The notes under the pieces are model-generated. The model was given only the letters and a program-made list of their open reading frames with translations, ran no database searches and had not been told where the DNA came from. From JBQCEE01 sp051960575 (lineage in GTDB: Bacteria; Actinomycetota; Actinomycetes; Mycobacteriales; Jatrophihabitantaceae), in contig NZ_JBQCEE010000343.1 of NCBI RefSeq assembly GCF_051960575.1, forward strand, positions 1 through 17,119: a DNA stretch of 17,119 nt. The letters run 5' to 3'. Positions 7,512-13,761 of this stretch are shown here, in pieces (within the stretch, counting starts at the first letter, position 1; every line of letters starts with the position of its first letter). The translations under genes and the position numbers were made by a program.

Positions 7512-7661
7512 CAACGGCTAGGAGTCTGTTGCCGTCTCGCGCTGCTCAACGCCGTTGGTTCCACGTGGTGACGGACCGTCAGTGAAGAGAAGTCCGTCTT
7601 GAGCTGTTCGTCGAGAAATCCCGTCCGACCGGCTGACATAGCTTTCGGTCGAAAAGGGACG
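7512..7661 (-). promoter_or_regulatory. Structured leader upstream of the pilin gene (three stem-loops)
   Basis: Within this non-coding stretch three stems can be drawn. (1) 7622-7631 pairs with 7646-7661 as a 10-bp helix interrupted by a six-base bulge (7651-7656), 14-base loop. (2) 7570-7576 (GACGGAC) pairs with 7592-7598 (GTCCGTC), 15-base loop; this competes with the palindrome TGACGG-A-CCGTCA at 7569-7581. (3) 7512-7518 (CAACGGC) pairs with 7551-7557 (GCCGTTG), competing with the palindrome CAACGCCGTTG at 7547-7557. I could not match a known riboswitch; in particular the conserved core of the c-di-GMP-I class is not evident. Transcription direction toward the pilin gene is assumed. No reliable -10/-35 pair was found in this stretch. 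Confidence 0.4.
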
Positions 7662-7843
7662 TACGGCGTCGTTCCCCCAGGCTGTCGGTCAGAGAATGGT
7701 GGGACGGATCGCCGGCCCCCAGTTCCCGCAGCGTCCGTTGTCGGCTGCCGCACCAAGAAGGTGACACTCCAGCATCGGACGGTCAATCCGGGAGTGCACG
7801 AAACAGGACGTTGGATTGGTCTCTTTGGGTCCACGGGGTATTT

Positions 7844-7885
7844 GGTCCCTGGACGATGGACGGGACCTTTGTGCGTCGAAGGTCC
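7844..7885. promoter_or_regulatory. Mutually exclusive hairpins (GGTCC/GGACC cluster)
   Basis: GGTCCC at 7844-7849 pairs perfectly with GGGACC at 7862-7867, while GGACCTT at 7863-7869 pairs perfectly with AAGGTCC at 7879-7885 (9-base loop). Both hairpins need the same central GGACC, so only one can form. Further GGTCC/GGACC copies lie at 7828-7832 and 8004-8008. The arrangement resembles an antiterminator switch or a set of repeated protein sites. Neither strand shows a recognised RNA family. Confidence 0.35.
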
Positions 7886-7914
7886 TGAACTCGGCGAAAC
7901 GGCCGAACCGGCAC

Positions 7915-7935
7915 TTGATCGCAATTCATGATCAA
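7915..7935. promoter_or_regulatory. Operator-like palindrome TTGATC-N9-GATCAA
   Basis: A perfect six-base inverted repeat (7915-7920 and 7930-7935) with a nine-base AT-rich spacer stands out in the pilin upstream region. Size and symmetry suit a dimeric regulator site about 500 bases before the pilin start and just past the end of the amidohydrolase gene. Another GATCAA lies near 7990. No regulator can be named. Confidence 0.3.
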
Positions 7936-7984
7936 TGCACCGCGCGCTGCGCGGGAATGCGTCCGTGCCGCTGACTCAACACCA

Positions 7985-8031
7985 TGCAAGATCAAAATGC
8001 AAAGGACCCGGCGGAGAACTCAGACACCGCC
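7985..8031 (-). terminator. Candidate terminator at end of amidohydrolase gene
   Basis: On the minus strand GGCGG (8031-8027) and CCGCC (8014-8010) pair around a 12-base loop that contains the TGA stop, and the following bases to about 7985 are T-rich (TTTGCATTTTGATCTT), unlike the GC-rich surroundings. The stem is only 5 bp, so termination may be partial. It would separate the EAL/amidohydrolase transcript from the pilus operon. Confidence 0.4.
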
Positions 8032-8826
8032 GAGCAGCCGACGGGCCGTGCCGCCGAGAATCGCGTCCTGCGCCCGGCCTGACAGCCGCCGAATGCGGCC
8101 GATGCCGACCTCGACGGGCAGGGCCGTGTTCGGGGCGTCGCTGCCGAACAGGATGCGGTCGGCGAAGTGCTCGAGCGTGGCGTCGTCCAGCGCGACCTCG
8201 TCGGTGATGCGCGGCGTCAGGTCGGCGTGCACGTTCGGATGGAGTTCCAGCAATGCCACGGTCGCGTCGGTCGCTGGATGCGCGGCGTGGGCAACGATCA
8301 GTGGCGCGCCGGGGAAGCGCGCGGCCACCCGCGACAGGCCGTCAAGTTCCGACCCGGCCGTCGCGCCGTCGACGCCGTGGCCCGCGTGCACGGTCGTCGG
8401 CACGCCGCGCGCCTCGACGACGCTCCACATCGCGTCCAGGCGCGGGTCGTCGACGTCGTAGTCGCCCACCGAGCAGTGCAGCTTCAGCACACGCAGCCCG
8501 TGCTCGTCCAGGGCGGCGAGCAGCACATCGGCGGGCGAGGGGTCACCGACGTGCACCGTGCAGCCGCCGACGACCGACACCTCGGGCACCGGGTTCGTCG
8601 CGACCAGCTCGGCCGACGCGGCGTTCAAGCCCGCAGCCACGCCCGGCTTGTGCGCGTACGGCAGGTTCCAGACCGTCCCGATGCCGGCGGCGCGCAGCGC
8701 GCGCAGGACGAGCTCGTGGTCCGTCGGGTACGCGAACACGTCCTCGGGCAGGAAGCGGAAGAAGAACTCGCGGACGGCGGCGGCCAGCCGCGGCGGCTGC
8801 AGGTGCACGTGGCTGTCGACGATCAC
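8020..8826 (-). CDS. Amidohydrolase family 2 metal-dependent hydrolase (268 aa)
   Basis: The start is GTG at 8826, giving MIVDSHVHL, the usual N-terminus of this family. A TIM-barrel amidohydrolase is indicated by the HxH pair at H6/H8, LKLH with K115, H147 in VHAGHG, H180 in VAHAAHP, and D230 in FGSDAP, the metal and catalytic set of the Amidohydro_2 group. The C-terminus AILGGTARRLL is the family ending, with Thr in place of the usual Asn. Length fits (250-300 aa). Members hydrolyse or decarboxylate varied small molecules and the substrate cannot be inferred here. It lies 31 bases after the EAL gene on the same strand, so the two may be co-transcribed; no clear Shine-Dalgarno is seen. A TatD-type nuclease is a less likely alternative. 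Confidence 0.88.
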   Translation of the reverse strand: MIVDSHVHLQPPRLAAAVREFFFRFLPEDVFAYPTDHELVLRALRAAGIGTVWNLPYAHKPGVAAGLNAASAELVATNPVPEVSVVGGCTVHVGDPSPADVLLAALDEHGLRVLKLHCSVGDYDVDDPRLDAMWSVVEARGVPTTVHAGHGVDGATAGSELDGLSRVAARFPGAPLIVAHAAHPATDATVALLELHPNVHADLTPRITDEVALDDATLEHFADRILFGSDAPNTALPVEVGIGRIRRLSGRAQDAILGGTARRLLGGV

Positions 8827-8857
8827 GCCGGCGATCGTGCCGCAGGGAGGCCGACGG

Positions 8858-10006
8858 TCAGCTGGCGGCGGCCCGGCGGCGGCGCGCCAACGCCGGACGG
8901 CAGTACGTCGTCTCGGCCGTCCGCAGCTGGTCGACGGTGCCCGGCTTGCCGTAGTGCCAGCCCTGGGCGACGTCGCAGTGCAGCCGCTTGAGCTGCTCGG
9001 CGTGCTGGCCGGTCTCGACGCCCTCGGCGACGACGCGCACGCCGAGGCCGTGGGCGAGCTCGATGGTCGCGCGCACGATCGCCTGGTCGCTGGCCGAGCG
9101 CGTCATCGGGATGACGAACGACTTGTCGATCTTGATCTCGTCGACCGACACACGCTGCAGGAAGGCCATGGACGAGTAGCCGGTGCCGAAGTCGTCGACG
9201 GACAGCTGCACCCCGACGTCGCGCAGCTTCGCCAGCACCATCTCGACGGTGCGGGCGTCCGAGACCGCCGAGCTCTCGGTGATCTCGAGGATGAGCCGCT
9301 CCGGCGGCAGCTCGTGCCGGACGAGGGTCGCGGCGACGTCGGCCGGCAGCTTGAGGTCGAGCAGGTTGCGCGCCGAGAGGTTCACCGACACCGGCACGTG
9401 CAGGCCGAGGCGCCACCACTCCGCCGCGGCGGCGCAGGCGCGGTCGAGGGCGTGCAGCGTGAACTCGCGGACGAAGCCCGACCGCTCGATCACCGTCATG
9501 AACTCCACCGGCCCGAGCAGCCCGCGGGTCGGGTGGTTCCAGCGGGCCAGCGCCTCGGCGCCGACGAGCCGCTGCGTCGACAGGTCGATCTGCGGCTGGA
9601 AGACGAACTGGAACTGGCCGTCGCCGATGGCGTCGCGCAGCTCGGTGCCGAGCGCCGTCGAGCCGGCGTCCTGCTCGTCCAGGGCGAAGATGTAGCTACG
9701 AAGCGCGGCCTGCATGTGGCGGGCGTGCACGAGGGCGACGTCCGAGCGGCGCATGAGCTCGTCGGTCGAGGTCGACCGGTCGGGGAAGCAGGCGATGCCG
9801 ACGCTGCCGGCCACGGCGAGGTGCAGCCCGTCGAGCGAGGCGGCGTCGCGCAGGGCGTCCACGAGGCCGCGGGCGACGTCCTCGGCCAGCTCGGGGTCGG
9901 CGATGTTGTGCAGCAGCACGGCGAACTCGCTGTCGAGCACGGAACGGTGCACCGGCGGGATGCCGACGAGGTCAGGACGCACGGCGTCCCGCGATTCGTC
10001 GAGCAT
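8858..10006 (-). CDS. EAL-domain c-di-GMP phosphodiesterase with truncated GGDEF remnant (382 aa)
   Basis: The start ATG at 10006 has AAGGA at a good distance; an upstream ATG at 10060 lacks such a site. Residues about 20-100 match only the second half of a GGDEF domain: LDSEFAVLL stands where GGDEFAVLL would be, followed by the SVGIA...DELMRRSDVAL block. The front half and the active-site GG are missing, so cyclase activity is not expected. Residues 125-365 form a complete EAL domain: E151 in EAL, N209, E241/E244 in EITE, DDFGTGYSS at 271-279, K292, E328/E331 in EGVE and Q348. All catalytic residues look intact, predicting hydrolysis of c-di-GMP to pGpG. No membrane segment or sensor domain is visible, so a cytosolic enzyme is likely. 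It is divergent from rplM and close to the pilus operon. Confidence 0.92.
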   Translation of the reverse strand: MLDESRDAVRPDLVGIPPVHRSVLDSEFAVLLHNIADPELAEDVARGLVDALRDAASLDGLHLAVAGSVGIACFPDRSTSTDELMRRSDVALVHARHMQAALRSYIFALDEQDAGSTALGTELRDAIGDGQFQFVFQPQIDLSTQRLVGAEALARWNHPTRGLLGPVEFMTVIERSGFVREFTLHALDRACAAAAEWWRLGLHVPVSVNLSARNLLDLKLPADVAATLVRHELPPERLILEITESSAVSDARTVEMVLAKLRDVGVQLSVDDFGTGYSSMAFLQRVSVDEIKIDKSFVIPMTRSASDQAIVRATIELAHGLGVRVVAEGVETGQHAEQLKRLHCDVAQGWHYGKPGTVDQLRTAETTYCRPALARRRRAAAS

Positions 10007-10127
10007 CGGACAGCGTCCTTCCCTGGCCCTGGTTGAGCTCCTGCGTCGTCCCATCGGCATGTTGTCGCCCGACCTGAAGCGACCGCCCCCGCACGAGCAA
10101 GATCGTGACGGGCCGTCAACGGGCGAT

Positions 10128-10157
10128 TTGGCCGCGCCGACGGTGAGTCGGTAGAGT
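10128..10157 (+). promoter_or_regulatory. Candidate promoter of rplM-rpsI
   Basis: TTGGCC at 10128-10133 and TAGAGT at 10152-10157 are separated by 18 bases; the -10 fits the actinobacterial TAnnnT pattern. Transcription would start near 10164, giving a leader of roughly 97 bases before the rplM start. Judged by eye only. Confidence 0.5.
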
Positions 10158-10167
10158 CGAGCGCTGG

Positions 10168-10236
10168 CGTGCGGAGCACCGCACGTGCCCGGCCATGCCT
10201 CGGGATCACATCGTGATCGCGGGGGCGCCTATGGCG
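10168..10236 (+). promoter_or_regulatory. rplM leader with three successive hairpins
   Basis: Three simple stems follow each other: CGTGCGG/CCGCACG (10168-10185, 4-base loop), GATCAC/GTGATC (10204-10218, 3-base loop) and CGCC/GGCG (10226-10236, 3-base loop). Ribosomal protein operons often carry leaders that bind one of their products; such a role for L13 or S9 here is inference. Confidence 0.4.
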
Positions 10237-10260
10237 TGAAGACCGACAGAGAGCAGACGA

Positions 10261-10701
10261 GTGTCCACGTACACCCCTCGCCCCGGCGACATCGACCGCC
10301 GGTGGCACGTGATCGACGCCAACGACGTCGTCCTGGGCCGCCTGGCCAGCCAGGCCGCCACCCTGCTGCGGGGCAAGCACAAGCCGCAGTTCGCGAACCA
10401 CGTCGACACCGGCGACTTCGTGATCATCATCAACGCCGACAAGGTCGCGGTCAGCCCGAGCAAGCTCGGCGAGTTCCGCTTCCGTCACTCGGGCTACCCG
10501 GGCGGGCTCTCGCGCCGCACCGTGGGTGACCTGCTCGAGACCAAGCCCGAGCGGCTCATCGAGCTCGCCGTCAAGGGCATGCTGCCGAAGAACACCCTCG
10601 GCCGCGCCCAGTTCAAGAAGCTGAAGGTCTACGCGGGGCCTGAGCACCCGCACGCCGCTCAGAAGCCCCAGCCGTTCGAGATCAAGCAGGTGTCGCAGTG
10701 A
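10261..10701 (+). CDS. rplM: 50S ribosomal protein L13 (146 aa)
   Basis: Ribosomal protein L13 of the large subunit, an early assembly protein that binds 23S rRNA. The sequence shows the family blocks WHVIDANDVVLGRLAS, LLRGKHKPQF, GDFVIIINADKV, HSGYPGG and AVKGMLPKNTLGR, and the length of 146 aa is standard. The start is GTG at 10261, preceded by a weak purine-rich stretch (AGAGAGCAGACGA) rather than a strong Shine-Dalgarno. Its stop overlaps the rpsI start by four bases (GTGA), the usual rplM-rpsI coupling. A -10/-35 pair at 10128-10157 and a leader with hairpins precede it. Confidence 0.98.
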   Translation: MSTYTPRPGDIDRRWHVIDANDVVLGRLASQAATLLRGKHKPQFANHVDTGDFVIIINADKVAVSPSKLGEFRFRHSGYPGGLSRRTVGDLLETKPERLIELAVKGMLPKNTLGRAQFKKLKVYAGPEHPHAAQKPQPFEIKQVSQ

Positions 10702-11087
10702 CCGCCCCAGCCCCCACCGTCGGCCGCCGCAAGGAGGCCGTCGTCCGCGTCCGCCTCGTGCCGGGCAGCGGCGAGTTCAAGCTCAACGGCCGCACCCTCG
10801 AGGCCTACTTCCCGAACAAGGTGCACCAGCAGCTCATCCGTGAGCCGTTCGTGACCCTCGAGCGCGACGGCCAGTACGACGTCATCGCCACCCTCAAGGG
10901 CGGCGGCGTCACCGGGCAGGCCGGCGCGCTGCGCCTGGCGATCGCCCGCGCGCTCATCGGCGCCGAGCCCGACGACCGTCCGGCCCTGAAGAAGGCCGGC
11001 TTCCTCACCCGTGACGCCCGGGTCAAGGAGCGCAAGAAGTACGGCTTGAAGAAGGCTCGCAAGGCGCCTCAGTACTCGAAGCGCTGA
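10698..11087 (+). CDS. rpsI: 30S ribosomal protein S9 (129 aa)
   Basis: Ribosomal protein S9, whose basic C-terminal tail reaches the P-site tRNA. Visible blocks are GRRKEAVVRVRLVPGSG, NGRTLEAYFP, GGGVTGQAGALRLAIARAL, LTRDARVKERKKYGLKKARKAPQYSKR, the last being the diagnostic tail ending in SKR. The GTG start at 10698 overlaps the rplM stop. At 129 aa it has the plain bacterial length and lacks the N-terminal extension that many actinobacterial S9 proteins carry (about 150-170 aa from memory). glmM begins only two bases after its stop, so all three genes probably share one transcript. Confidence 0.98.
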   Translation: MTAPAPTVGRRKEAVVRVRLVPGSGEFKLNGRTLEAYFPNKVHQQLIREPFVTLERDGQYDVIATLKGGGVTGQAGALRLAIARALIGAEPDDRPALKKAGFLTRDARVKERKKYGLKKARKAPQYSKR

Positions 11088-11089
11088 TC

Positions 11090-12421
11090 TTGGCGCTGTT
11101 CGGCACCGACGGCGTCCGCGGGCTGGCCAACGACGAGCTCACGCCGGAGTTGGCCCTCGCGGTCGCCGCGGCCGCCGCGCGTGTGCTCGTCGCGCACGAC
11201 GCGTCGCACCGTCCGCTCGCCGTGGTCGGACGCGACCCGCGGGCCAGCGGCGAGATGCTCGAGGCCGCCGTCATCGCCGGGCTCACCAGCGCCGGCGCCG
11301 ATGTGCTCACCGTCGGGGTGCTGCCGACGCCGGCGGTCGCGTTCCTGACCGCCGACTACGGCGCGGACGTCGGTGTGGTGCTCTCGGCCTCGCACAACCC
11401 GATGCCCGACATCGGAGTGAAGCTGTTCGCGCGCGGCGTCCACATGCTGCCTGACTACATCGTGTCCGATATCGAGGCCGAGGTCGAGCAGGGCGCCGAG
11501 ACGCGTCCGATCGGGGCGGCCGTCGGCCGGCTGCGCACCGCCGTCGACGCCGGCGCCCGGTACCTCGACCACCTTGCCGCCGCCGTGCCGACCCGGCTCG
11601 ACGGGCTGCACGTCGTCGTCGACTGCGCGCACGGGGCGGCGTCCGCCGTGGCCCCGGCGCTGTACGAGCGACAGGGCGCGCGGGTCACCGCCATCGCGGC
11701 CGCGCCCGACGGCCTCAACATCAACGACGGTGTCGGCTCGACGCACCTCGAGGGCCTGATCGAGGCGGTCCGGGCGTCCGGGGCCGACCTCGGCATCGCC
11801 CACGACGGCGACGCCGACCGCTGCCTGGCCGTCGACGCGTCCGGCACGGTCGTCGACGGCGACCAGTTGCTCGCCATCTGCGCGGTCGCGCTGCGCGAGC
11901 AGGGACGCCTGCACGACGACACCGTCGTCGCCACGGTCATGAGCAACCTCGGCTTCCACCACGCCATGCGCGACGCCGGCATCCAGGTGCTCACGACCGC
12001 CGTCGGCGACCGGTACGTGCTCGAGACGCTGCGCGAGCGCAACCTCAACCTCGGCGGCGAGCAGAGCGGGCACATCGTGTTCACCGACGCCGCGACCACC
12101 GGCGACGGACTGCTGACCGCCCTGCACGTCATGGCCCGCATGGTCACGACCGGACGCCCGCTGGCCGACCTCGCCGCGATCGTGCACCGCCTGCCGCAGA
12201 CGCTGGTGAACGTGCGGGTGAGCGACAAGTCGGCCGTCGCCGCGTCGTCGTCGGTCACCTCGGCCGTCGCCGCCGCCGAGGCCGAGCTCGGCGACTCGGG
12301 CCGCGTGCTGCTGCGCCCGTCGGGCACCGAGCCGCTCGTCCGCGTCATGGTCGAGGCCGGTACGCAGGCCCAGGCCGACGCCGTCGCCGGCCGCGTCGCC
12401 GAGGCCGTCCGCGCCGTCTGA
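11090..12421 (+). CDS. glmM: Phosphoglucosamine mutase GlmM (443 aa)
   Basis: GlmM interconverts glucosamine-6-phosphate and glucosamine-1-phosphate, the second step to UDP-GlcNAc for the cell wall. The four alpha-D-phosphohexomutase landmarks are present: LFGTDGVRG at the N-terminus, the phosphoserine loop SASHNP at 99-104 (Ser101), the Mg loop DGDADRC at 239-245, the sugar loop GEQSGH at 323-328, and the phosphate loop RPSGTEP at 409-415. The length is normal. The start is a TTG at 11090, two bases after the rpsI stop; it gives the expected MALFGTDG start and no ATG or GTG alternative preserves that motif. No good Shine-Dalgarno is seen, so translation is probably coupled to rpsI. The partner enzyme GlmS is encoded about 2.6 kb downstream. 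Confidence 0.97.
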   Translation: MALFGTDGVRGLANDELTPELALAVAAAAARVLVAHDASHRPLAVVGRDPRASGEMLEAAVIAGLTSAGADVLTVGVLPTPAVAFLTADYGADVGVVLSASHNPMPDIGVKLFARGVHMLPDYIVSDIEAEVEQGAETRPIGAAVGRLRTAVDAGARYLDHLAAAVPTRLDGLHVVVDCAHGAASAVAPALYERQGARVTAIAAAPDGLNINDGVGSTHLEGLIEAVRASGADLGIAHDGDADRCLAVDASGTVVDGDQLLAICAVALREQGRLHDDTVVATVMSNLGFHHAMRDAGIQVLTTAVGDRYVLETLRERNLNLGGEQSGHIVFTDAATTGDGLLTALHVMARMVTTGRPLADLAAIVHRLPQTLVNVRVSDKSAVAASSSVTSAVAAAEAELGDSGRVLLRPSGTEPLVRVMVEAGTQAQADAVAGRVAEAVRAV

Positions 12422-12532
12422 CGCGCTCGCCCGCCCTGGATCTTGATGCCCGCACCGGGTCGCCGCCCGGTCTGGCCATCCTGGTCCGGCGCGGGGTCGC
12501 GTCCGCAGGGCGTGCGCGCCGTCACGGCGGCG

Positions 12533-12590
12533 GTTGCGAGCGCAACGTCGTCCCGCCCGCCTCGTTGGTCCCGGTACCAGCACGAGGAGG
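12533..12590 (+). promoter_or_regulatory. Leader of the coiled-coil gene: inverted repeat and strong ribosome binding site
   Basis: The 180 bases between glmM and the next gene (12422-12601) hold no gene I can support. They contain a small hairpin CCGGG/CCCGG near 12455-12472, the palindrome GTTGCG-AG-CGCAAC at 12533-12546, and AGGAGG around 12585-12590, about 11 bases before the ATG at 12602. No clear promoter or T-run terminator is visible. Confidence 0.35.
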
Positions 12591-12601
12591 ACACGGGAGC
12601 C

Positions 12602-13741
12602 ATGCGGGTACGGATGCCTGAGCAGACGGACGAGATCAGCGTCCGTTCGGCCATCGATGCGGCGTTGCTGCTGCTGGCCCGCGACCTGGTCGAGCGCTGC
12701 CGGCCGCGGCTGCGGGCCGTGTGGGCGGTGCGCTCCGAGAGCCCGGCCGACCCGAAGGTCTGGCTGCGTGAGCTGACCCTGCCCGGTTCGCCCGCCGCGT
12801 CGGCCGTCGGCGCGCTGCGCGCCCAGACCCTCACCGACCTGCGCCGCGCCGAGGAGGTGCGCCGCGACCTGCACGAGGTGCGGGTGCGCTTCGACGCCGA
12901 GCGTGGCATCGCCGCCCTCGTGGTGCTCGGCCGCGTCGCCCGCGGCCTCGCCCTGCCGTGCCGCGACGAGATCGTCGCCCTCACCGCCCGGCTGCGCCTG
13001 CTGACCGGACGCGCCGGCCGCATGCCGATGGCGCTGCCCGACTACGCCGCCCTGCTGCACCGGCGCGCCGAGACCGGCCGCCGCCTCGACGCGCTGCGCG
13101 TCCGCCGCGACGACGCCGTGCTCGAACTCGACCAGGCCCAGCAGGAGCTCGTCTTCGCCCGCTACGAGGTCGAGCTCGCCACCGCCGCCGACGACGCGCA
13201 GCGCGCCGCCGCCGGCGAGCTCATCGCCGCCGAGCGCCGCGTCGCCGAGCTCGAGGCCACGATCACCGCCAGCACCACGCAGGCCGTCGAGGTCGCCGCC
13301 GCGCTGACCACGCTCGACGAGCACCTGCTGCTCGCCGTCCCGCAGGCCACGCCGGACGAGCGCACGCTGTTCGCCGAGCTCGACGCCGCCGCCGCCGGAC
13401 TGGTCTGCTTCTTCGGCGCGGCGCACCGGGGGCGCCCGGAGTCGGACACGCGACGCATCGGCGACGTCATCGAGGGCTGGCTGGCCCTCGGCGAGGCGCT
13501 CGGCCTGCCCGGCACCACCGCCGAGCTCGCCGTCGGCCCCGAACTGCTCGCCCGCACCGTCGGTCACTTCCAGCAGTTCGTGCACGCCGCGCTGCAGCGG
13601 TCGTCGGCGCAACCGTGGCTCGACGACCTCATCGCCGACGTCGAGATCGTGCTCACCGGCCTCTACGACGCGGCCACGATGCTCGCCGAGCCGCCCGTCG
13701 ACGCCGAGCCCGAGAGCGAGCTCGAGGAGAACGGCTTCTGA
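12602..13741 (+). CDS. Unknown alpha-helical coiled-coil protein (379 aa)
   Basis: I do not recognise this protein. The start chosen is ATG at 12602, with AGGAGG and a second GGGAG upstream; longer in-frame readings extend into low-complexity leader. The protein is Ala/Arg/Glu/Leu-rich and almost wholly helical. Residues about 14-40 are partly hydrophobic (AIDAALLLLARDLVERC). Residues about 153-240 have heptad-like spacing and a high charge density typical of a coiled coil. The segment 256-360 is another helical region containing CFFGAAHRGRPE, and the end (363-379) is acidic. No signal peptide, membrane helix or catalytic motif is evident, suggesting a cytosolic scaffold or filament-like protein. 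Strong third-position GC bias in this frame supports real coding. It follows glmM on the same strand and converges on the next gene with only 10 bases between stops. Confidence 0.8.
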   Translation: MRVRMPEQTDEISVRSAIDAALLLLARDLVERCRPRLRAVWAVRSESPADPKVWLRELTLPGSPAASAVGALRAQTLTDLRRAEEVRRDLHEVRVRFDAERGIAALVVLGRVARGLALPCRDEIVALTARLRLLTGRAGRMPMALPDYAALLHRRAETGRRLDALRVRRDDAVLELDQAQQELVFARYEVELATAADDAQRAAAGELIAAERRVAELEATITASTTQAVEVAAALTTLDEHLLLAVPQATPDERTLFAELDAAAAGLVCFFGAAHRGRPESDTRRIGDVIEGWLALGEALGLPGTTAELAVGPELLARTVGHFQQFVHAALQRSSAQPWLDDLIADVEIVLTGLYDAATMLAEPPVDAEPESELEENGF

Positions 13742-13761
13742 CGTGATGGCGTCAGGTGACG
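13739..13761. terminator. Small inverted repeats at the convergent gene ends
   Basis: TGACG (13739-13743), CGTCA (13750-13754) and TGACG (13757-13761) can form two alternative 5-bp hairpins that cover both stop codons. No T-run follows on either strand. With only 10 bases between the two convergent stops there is no room for separate terminators. Weak candidate for a shared end signal. Confidence 0.25.

Noticed and set aside
7410..7514. Longer pilin reading starting at 7514.
   Set aside because: The ATG at 7409 has an excellent Shine-Dalgarno and the added residues do not resemble a prepilin leader.
7410..7800. c-di-GMP class I riboswitch before the pilin gene.
   Set aside because: A GCAAACC string occurs near 7435-7441, but the remaining conserved core and the two-stem layout could not be found on either strand.
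7880..7921. Flagellar-type sigma promoter (TCAAG ... GCCGA) on the minus strand.
   Set aside because: The two elements are about 20 bases apart counted from TCA, longer than the 15-16 expected, so spacing does not fit.
7469..7995. Small open frames on both strands in the pilin upstream region.
   Set aside because: No ribosome binding sites, no recognisable domains, and they overlap each other on both strands.
8167..10036. Long plus-strand frames opposite the amidohydrolase and EAL genes.
   Set aside because: The minus-strand proteins have complete catalytic motifs; the plus-strand readings are Arg/Gly-rich without family features.
11069..13612. Very long open frame (847 codons) on the minus strand across glmM and the coiled-coil gene.
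   Set aside because: It lies opposite two well-supported genes, is dominated by Gly/Arg/Asp/Val runs, shows no domain, and is explained by scarcity of stop codons in GC-rich DNA.
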